From JANXVV01 sp038230975 (GTDB lineage: Bacteria > Planctomycetota > Phycisphaerae > Tepidisphaerales > Tepidisphaeraceae), in assembly GCA_038230975.1 (NCBI GenBank), contig JBBRMF010000195.1, positions 1 to 9,861 on the forward strand: a stretch of 9,861 bases of DNA, written 5' to 3'. Under the pieces are notes generated by a model. The model was not told the DNA's origin. It saw nothing but the letters and a program-made list of their open reading frames with translations, and ran no database searches. Within the stretch, counting starts at the first letter, position 1. Every line of letters starts with the position of its first letter. Positions 6,389 through 9,861 of this stretch are shown here, piece by piece. The translations under genes were made by a program, and so were the position numbers.

Positions 6389-6631
6389 GTGCGACTCTTC
6401 TTTCCTGTCAAAATGGTTAGCGTCCGAGAGATTGATACCCTTAAACGGGCTGCGAAGTTTCGTCGAAAAGATGCTTGGAATCAAGATGTTGGCCGATTCG
6501 CGATCTCTCGCACGGGGATTGCAGCGAGGCGCAGCACCAATACAGCGTGCCTGCAACAACACGCGAAGAGGACCCGCCCCTTTTCCTAAGCATCAAGGAA
6601 CCCGCAACCGCTTTCCACGAATCGCACCCGG
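6389..6631. other. Intergenic region between xylA and the LEPR-XLL gene
   Basis: These 243 bases hold the xylA leader, with its Shine-Dalgarno (AGGAAAGAAGAG on the minus strand at about 6394-6405), and the trailer of the LEPR-XLL gene. I find no convincing -35/-10 pair for xylA, no strong terminator hairpin and no believable gene. Confidence 0.5.
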
Positions 6632-7657
6632 TTATAGCGAAAGTTGATCCACTGTATCCGTTGCACTTTCCGTCACCCACAGCGATTTCCCGCTGGCGAA
6701 TATGGAGGTCGGGAACGAACCTGCGCCACCCGGCAAAAGCGATTCGGTAATCGTTCCCGACTTCGTGATTTTGCCGAGCTTGCCAGCCGCACGCTCCACA
6801 AAGTAAAGCGCCTTATTGGCACCAGAGGTGATCCACGCCGGTGAAGAACTGTTGAACTCCGGCGCGGTATTGCCGTTCGTAGTTGTTGGAATATCAAATT
6901 CCGTAATCGCGTGCGTCTTGGCATTCACCCGGGCGATCTTGTTTCCATAAACTTCCGTCACCCAGACGTTCTTGTCGGCACCTGTGATAATCCCCAGCGG
7001 ATGCCCGGTGGGCGTCGGAAGTGGATATTCATGGAAAACCGGTGCTCCCTTTAAGAAGGTGATCTGCCCGACGCTCCCTGCGATGTCTTCACCAAACCAC
7101 AAGTCATTCGAGGGCCCCCTGGCAATGGACGCCACCCCCGCTGGCGCCGCCGCCGGGACGGCAAATTCCGAAATCGTGAAACCGGACGCAAGCTGCCCGT
7201 TCTTGGACAGCGTCAGCCTTCCAACCGAGTTCGCGTCCGGCTCCGTGAACCAGAGATTCCCATCCGGACCGCCCACAATATCATTCGGATCCGTGTTCAG
7301 CGGGATAATTGTAATCCGATTGAACTTAGGTGAATACGCGCCAATGCCGTGGGAGACCGTGAAATAAATGTCCCCCTTCGCGCTCACCGTCATGCCAAAA
7401 TGCTGATTTAATGCCGCATTGATCGGCACCGCCACAAACGATGCCGCTTTCGGCCGTAATCGCGCAATAGACCCCGCCCCCCGCTCGTACACATAGACGC
7501 TGCCATCCAAACCCGTGATCACTTTTACTGGATTGACGCCCGTCGGCAATTGATACTGATGCAGCGTCGAAAGGAGCGTGCGGCTCTCAAGCGCCTCAAC
7601 GCCAACCTGTACATGTTCCTCACCCGACCCAAAACTTCCTGTTGAATTGCAAATCAT
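6632..7657 (-). CDS. LEPR-XLL motif protein with streptogramin-lyase-like beta-propeller
   Basis: A 341-residue protein. The N-terminus lacks a classical signal peptide but carries VGVEALESRTLLS at about 18-30. This matches the LEPR-XLL motif (VExLExRxLLS) found at the start of many planctomycete and other PVC surface or secreted proteins, where it is thought to act in export or sorting. The rest is a repeat of blades built around G-x-D/N-x-x-(L/V)(W/Y)(F/V)-T-E ... G-x-(I/V/L)-(G/A)-R/K/Q. Examples are GPDGNLWFTEPDANSVGRL (130-148), GPSNDLWFGEDIAGSVGQI (181-199), GADKNVWVTEVYGNKIARV (226-244) and GANKALYFVERAAGKLGKI (279-297). This is the Vgb/NHL-like propeller pattern. Enzyme activity is not supported; it is more likely a structural or binding surface protein. 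The ATG at 7657 is chosen for its excellent ribosome-binding site (AAAGGAGC, 4-5 bases upstream); the frame extends further up without support. Divergent from the PEP-CTERM-like gene. Confidence 0.85.
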   Translation of the reverse strand: MICNSTGSFGSGEEHVQVGVEALESRTLLSTLHQYQLPTGVNPVKVITGLDGSVYVYERGAGSIARLRPKAASFVAVPINAALNQHFGMTVSAKGDIYFTVSHGIGAYSPKFNRITIIPLNTDPNDIVGGPDGNLWFTEPDANSVGRLTLSKNGQLASGFTISEFAVPAAAPAGVASIARGPSNDLWFGEDIAGSVGQITFLKGAPVFHEYPLPTPTGHPLGIITGADKNVWVTEVYGNKIARVNAKTHAITEFDIPTTTNGNTAPEFNSSSPAWITSGANKALYFVERAAGKLGKITKSGTITESLLPGGAGSFPTSIFASGKSLWVTESATDTVDQLSL

Positions 7658-7812
7658 GATTGCTCCTTTAAAAAGTTTTATGCCTGTATTGTTTCCGTAC
7701 GATCCACAACGCGATCGAAAAAAAACCGATACCACAAACAAATTGCAATTGCTTCACAACCTTTTGGAAATGCTCCACAGGCAGACTTCCGCAGTAGGTT
7801 ATTAAGATTCGA

Positions 7813-7842
7813 TTGACATAACATAGCTCAGTTTGGTATGTT
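7813..7842 (+). promoter_or_regulatory. Candidate sigma70-type promoter for the PEP-CTERM-like gene
   Basis: A perfect -35 TTGACA (7813-7818) is followed after 18 bases by TATGTT (7837-7842), 4 of 6 matches to the -10 consensus. It would give a leader of roughly 80 bases before the ATG at 7927. Within that leader is a small hairpin (GATCC CTCA GGATC, 7886-7899). The rest of the 7658-7926 gap also holds the ribosome-binding site of the divergent LEPR-XLL gene; I see no confident promoter in that direction. Confidence 0.5.
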
Positions 7843-7926
7843 AACTCGAAAATGAGAGGTGAAGTCGTATCGCACCTGTAGAAATGATCCCTCAGGATCG
7901 CTGATTGTTCGAGAATTGGAACGGTT

Positions 7927-8625
7927 ATGTGGGGCACGGCTGTTAAGTGCTTTTCTATCCTACTGTTAGTCGCATCGCTGTGCAACGGGCATTCCGTCTT
8001 GGCTTCGACCATCAATCTGGTTTCAAATCCCGGATGGGAAACCGGTGATTTCACCGGCTGGGCTTTATCAGGCAACAACACTTATAGGGCCATCACAACC
8101 ATTGACCAGTATGTACATAGTGGCAAATATGGATTGATAATTGGTCCCGTCGGCACCCACGGATTCATATCGCAGGACATTCCAACCGCCATCGGCAACA
8201 TCTACACGGTGAGCTTTTGGTGGGAAAGTTTCGGTGGCCCAACGAATGATTTCAACGTGTCTTTTGGCGACCAATTACTCGTAAGCATGTCCAATTTTCG
8301 CCCGGTAAAATCATACCATCAATATTCCTACGACGTGATTGCGGACAGCGCGATTTCCACCCTTAAGTTCGATGTGCGTCAAGATCCTAAGTTCCAGGGA
8401 ATCGATGATGTTGTCGTGTCGGATAACGGTAGTTCAATTGTCACTCCCCTCCCCTCCACGGCGTTCATGGGAATTGCCCTCATGGGTGGCTTGGGAATTG
8501 TGCATCTAATTCGGCGTAAAATGGCAGTGCTCGCACCTGCGTTTGCCGCCACCCCCGATTCACGCTTCAATATCATCAATGACCGCCGACCGTCCCACCA
8601 ATCCGCACGTCACCGTCGAGATTGA
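7927..8625 (+). CDS. Exported protein with PEP-CTERM-like sorting tail and C-terminal read-through extension
   Basis: A 232-residue protein. Residues 1-27 form a signal peptide (K7, hydrophobic 9-19, cleavage near SVLA-S). The body (28-170) looks like a beta-sandwich of the carbohydrate-binding or jelly-roll type seen in PEP-CTERM proteins: it opens NLVSNPGWETGDFTGW and closes FQGIDDVVVSD, the usual 'DDV-V' end of such domains. Next come TPLPST (173-178), one hydrophobic span (about 179-195) and R196-R197-K198. This is the tripartite motif/span/basic-cluster layout of exosortase substrates, with PLP in place of canonical PEP. Such proteins normally end right at the basic cluster. Here the frame continues 34 residues (MAVLAPAFAATP onward to a basic HRRD end) and overlaps the alr start by 47 bases. 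Loss of the original stop is the simple explanation. The binding ligand is unknown, and no exosortase gene is in the window. Start codon: first ATG, with a weak GGAAC upstream. Confidence 0.82.
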   Translation: MWGTAVKCFSILLLVASLCNGHSVLASTINLVSNPGWETGDFTGWALSGNNTYRAITTIDQYVHSGKYGLIIGPVGTHGFISQDIPTAIGNIYTVSFWWESFGGPTNDFNVSFGDQLLVSMSNFRPVKSYHQYSYDVIADSAISTLKFDVRQDPKFQGIDDVVVSDNGSSIVTPLPSTAFMGIALMGGLGIVHLIRRKMAVLAPAFAATPDSRFNIINDRRPSHQSARHRRD

Positions 8626-9523
8626 TCTTTCGAAGATCCGCCGCAACGCCGAATCGATCGCGGCCAAGGTTTCCGTCCCGATGATCGCGGTCGTGAAGGC
8701 CGATGCATATGGCCTCGGTGCCAGGCAGGTCGCCGGGGAGTTCCACGATCTGGTGGAAGCCTACTACGTTTTCGATGCTACTGAAGCCGTCGAATACGAG
8801 TTGTATCGATGGACGGGCAAGCGGTCGATCGCGCTGATGGCCAACTCGAACGACGCCGCCGACTACATCGCAACCCACATTCACCCCGTCGTTTGGTCGG
8901 CGGAGCGTGCGGCTCTTTTGCAAGCCGCCAAACCCGTCCTCTCCGTGGATTGCGGTCAGCAACGATTTGGCTGCCCGCGCAATCAGGTCGCAGACATCGC
9001 GCGGCGGTTCGACATCCACGAAATCTTCACACACGCCACCCACGTCGATCAGGTCAAACGATTTGATGACTGCACGCACGGAATCCCCAACACCTATCGC
9101 CATGTCGCCGGTTCGGCGTTGCTGAATGATCCCACCGCATGGTTCAACGCCGTGCGACCCGGTCTTGCCCTCTACCAGGGTGCCACGCGCATCAGTGCCC
9201 GATTGATCGAAGCCCGCGAATCCCACGGCCCCGCCGGTTACACCGGGTTCATCACCTCCCATCACGGTGTCATCCGCTGCGGTTACTCCAACGGCCTCCG
9301 TCCCGGCCCGTGTCTCGTGAATGGCTCCCCCCGCTGCATCCTCGAAGTCGGCATGCAATCCGCCTTCGTCGAACTCGGGCCCAACGATCGGATCGGCGAT
9401 GAAGTCATCCTGCTCGGCGACACGCTCACCGAAACCCACCTCGCCCAAAGTTGGAACTGCACGCCGCAGGAGGTCTTGATCCGCCTCACCCACGCCGGCA
9501 TTCGGTCCTATCGCAACTCGTAA
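8579..9523 (+). CDS. alr: Alanine racemase, short divergent form
   Basis: A 314-residue PLP-dependent fold-III racemase expected to convert L-alanine to D-alanine for cell-wall synthesis. Visible landmarks: VTVEIDLSKIRRNAE at the start of the barrel; VVKADAYGLGA with PLP lysine K40; QQRFG (R129) in the place of the GMGRLG motif; HVAGSA; AVRPGLALYQG (R193 and Y199, substrate and PLP contacts); and GYSNGLRPG with Y236 as the likely second catalytic base. The C-terminal beta domain follows with LEVGMQSAFVELG and IGDEVILLGD. It is about 45-60 residues shorter than typical enzymes. The usual Met-Asp of the VSMD motif reads Met-Gln (M259-Q260). Substrate could therefore differ from alanine. The start is the ATG at 8579, which fits the family N-terminus but has no Shine-Dalgarno; it lies inside the 3' end of the PEP-CTERM-like gene, in another frame, so coupling is possible. 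Confidence 0.85.
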   Translation: MTADRPTNPHVTVEIDLSKIRRNAESIAAKVSVPMIAVVKADAYGLGARQVAGEFHDLVEAYYVFDATEAVEYELYRWTGKRSIALMANSNDAADYIATHIHPVVWSAERAALLQAAKPVLSVDCGQQRFGCPRNQVADIARRFDIHEIFTHATHVDQVKRFDDCTHGIPNTYRHVAGSALLNDPTAWFNAVRPGLALYQGATRISARLIEARESHGPAGYTGFITSHHGVIRCGYSNGLRPGPCLVNGSPRCILEVGMQSAFVELGPNDRIGDEVILLGDTLTETHLAQSWNCTPQEVLIRLTHAGIRSYRNS

Positions 9524-9541
9524 TCGAACCGCGAATGGAAG

Positions 9542-9580
9542 GTGAGTGGCGTGGGGGAGTTTCACCCCCATGCTCTCTCA
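9542..9580 (-). ncRNA. Group II intron domain VI and 3' splice boundary
   Basis: Directly after domain V, the minus strand forms a stem with TGGGGG pairing to CCCCCA around a short A-rich loop, followed by GCCACTCAC. The A in CCACTC near the base of the stem is the candidate branch-point adenosine, six bases from the proposed end; seven or eight is more usual, so the exact end could be off by a base or two. Confidence 0.7.
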
Positions 9581-9614
9581 GAACCGGACGGGAGCCTCTC
9601 GACTCATCCGGCTC
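9581..9614 (-). ncRNA. Group II intron domain V
   Basis: Exactly 34 nt. The minus strand begins GAGCCGGAUG and ends CGUCCGGUUC. The lower stem has 9 pairs, including the catalytic triad A2-G3-C4 with its G3-U32 wobble. A two-base bulge (CC) sits at positions 24-25. The 5-bp upper stem is capped by a GAGA (GNRA) tetraloop. Every feature of the canonical D5 fold is present, so this copy could be catalytically competent at this domain. Confidence 0.93.
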
Positions 9615-9630
9615 CCGTCATTCCGTCGCC

Positions 9631-9861
9631 TCATGGCACGTGTCCCATTTGCCAATGCGGGAACAGCCCGCTGTGTTCCCGCGCCAGGTGGCGCAGCCAA
9701 CGCGTGGCCTGTCTGCTTTCGGCCCGGAATCGCTTGTATTTGCCTCGCGTCCAGCGAACCAACCGCCGATTGAGTGCGCGGAAAGCTCGCCTGAGCGCCG
9801 TCGGGTAGTACCTTCCATAGTAGTTGACCCATCCTCGGATTTTCGCATTGAACATCCGTGA
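9631..9861 (-). CDS. Group II intron reverse transcriptase/maturase, C-terminal fragment
   Basis: Seventy-six residues are open from the window edge to TGA at 9631-9633. They contain FNAKIRGWVNYYGRYYP, then ALRRAFRALNRRLVRW, then KYKRFR and GLFPHWQMG. This is the typical end of domain X (maturase/thumb) of intron-encoded proteins, which helps fold the intron for splicing and retrohoming. The protein stops 16 bases before domain V, as is common. There is no room for an HNH endonuclease domain and no Cys pairs are present, so this looks like an endonuclease-minus maturase. The reverse-transcriptase domain with its YADD motif is outside the window, so integrity is unknown. Confidence 0.9.
   Translation of the reverse strand, partial: SRMFNAKIRGWVNYYGRYYPTALRRAFRALNRRLVRWTRGKYKRFRAESRQATRWLRHLAREHSGLFPHWQMGHVP

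Larger units (their letters stand above)
9542..9861 (-). mobile_element. Group II intron, 3' part (continues beyond the window)
   Basis: On the minus strand, the C-terminus of a maturase (9861-9631) is followed after 16 bases by a canonical domain V (9614-9581) and a domain VI stem-loop. The intron most likely ends in ...CCACTCAC at 9542, matching the usual AY 3' end. It is inserted 18 bases beyond the alr stop codon, in the opposite orientation to alr. The 5' end (GUGYG), domains I-III and most of the maturase lie to the right of the window. Confidence 0.88.

Noticed and set aside
6389..6562. 58-residue N-terminal extension of xylose isomerase
   Set aside because: The family begins about 10 residues before FTFGLWTVG, and the ATG at 6388 has a good Shine-Dalgarno. 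The extension has no similarity to known enzymes.
6632..7657. True streptogramin B lyase (antibiotic resistance) activity for the propeller protein
   Set aside because: Only the blade repeat pattern is shared. The N-terminal LEPR-XLL motif and the context suggest a surface protein, and I cannot identify the lyase catalytic residues.
7886..7899. Small hairpin GATCC-CTCA-GGATC in the leader of the PEP-CTERM-like gene
   Set aside because: A 5-bp stem is expected by chance at this scale and there is no riboswitch-like context.
7668..8081. Minus-strand open frame (137 codons) across the divergent intergenic region
   Set aside because: It overlaps the strong TTGACA promoter and the signal-peptide region of the plus-strand gene, and has no motif or ribosome-binding site support.
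8576..9571. Long minus-strand open frame (331 codons) opposite alr
   Set aside because: It is the antisense shadow of alr and crosses into the intron end. The translation is Gly/Asp/Val-rich with no domain pattern, whereas the plus-strand frame has clear racemase motifs.
1..9861. CRISPR array, tRNA, rRNA or known defence system
   Set aside because: No regularly spaced repeats, no cloverleaf-like or TTCGA-arm tRNA sequence and no defence gene families were seen on either strand.

Overview
The window looks like a piece of a Planctomycetes (PVC group) chromosome. The main reasons are an exported protein carrying the LEPR-XLL N-terminal motif typical of planctomycetes, a PEP-CTERM-like surface protein, moderately GC-rich coding sequence and dispersed palindromic repeats between genes. 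The lineage is inferred from protein character only; no rRNA or other marker is present.

Layout, left to right. Positions 1-105 are the 3' end of an IS630-family transposase. Next comes a minus-strand block: rnr (RNase R, 361-2730) followed by a small antitoxin-like gene (140-364) coupled to it by a GTGA overlap. Upstream lies a compact minus-strand operon of three tightly overlapped genes (2909-3619). It encodes a CysO-like MoaD/ThiS sulfur carrier ending in Gly-Gly, a 61-residue single-span membrane protein, and a NIL-domain protein. A long imperfect inverted repeat (3739-3846) separates this operon from a plus-strand membrane acyltransferase (3898-5133). The acyltransferase converges on xylA (xylose isomerase, 5222-6388, minus). 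Between the two stop codons sits a pair of inverted REP-like palindromes (5128-5205), which looks like a REPIN and not like an intrinsic terminator. A divergent pair follows: a LEPR-XLL beta-propeller protein (6632-7657, minus) and a PEP-CTERM-like exported protein (7927-8625, plus). The latter runs past its expected end and overlaps the start of an alanine racemase gene (8579-9523). Immediately after alr, in the opposite orientation, is the 3' end of a group II intron: D6, a textbook 34-nt D5, and the C-terminus of its maturase. It continues past the window edge.

How the genes relate. The CysO-like/membrane/NIL cluster is the only clear functional unit. It probably handles protein-bound sulfur (thiocarboxylate) for cysteine or a related thiol, but the E1-like activating enzyme, cysteine synthase and JAMM protease expected for that pathway are not in the window. 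xylA, alr, rnr and the acyltransferase are housekeeping or metabolic genes with no obvious link to each other. The divergent LEPR-XLL and PEP-CTERM genes both encode likely exported proteins and share a 269-bp intergenic region.

I see no complete defence system, CRISPR array, tRNA or rRNA. The most interesting observations are the small membrane protein embedded in the sulfur-carrier operon, the REPIN-like element that supplies a stop codon, the precisely placed group II intron end, and the overlap produced by read-through at the end of the PEP-CTERM gene.
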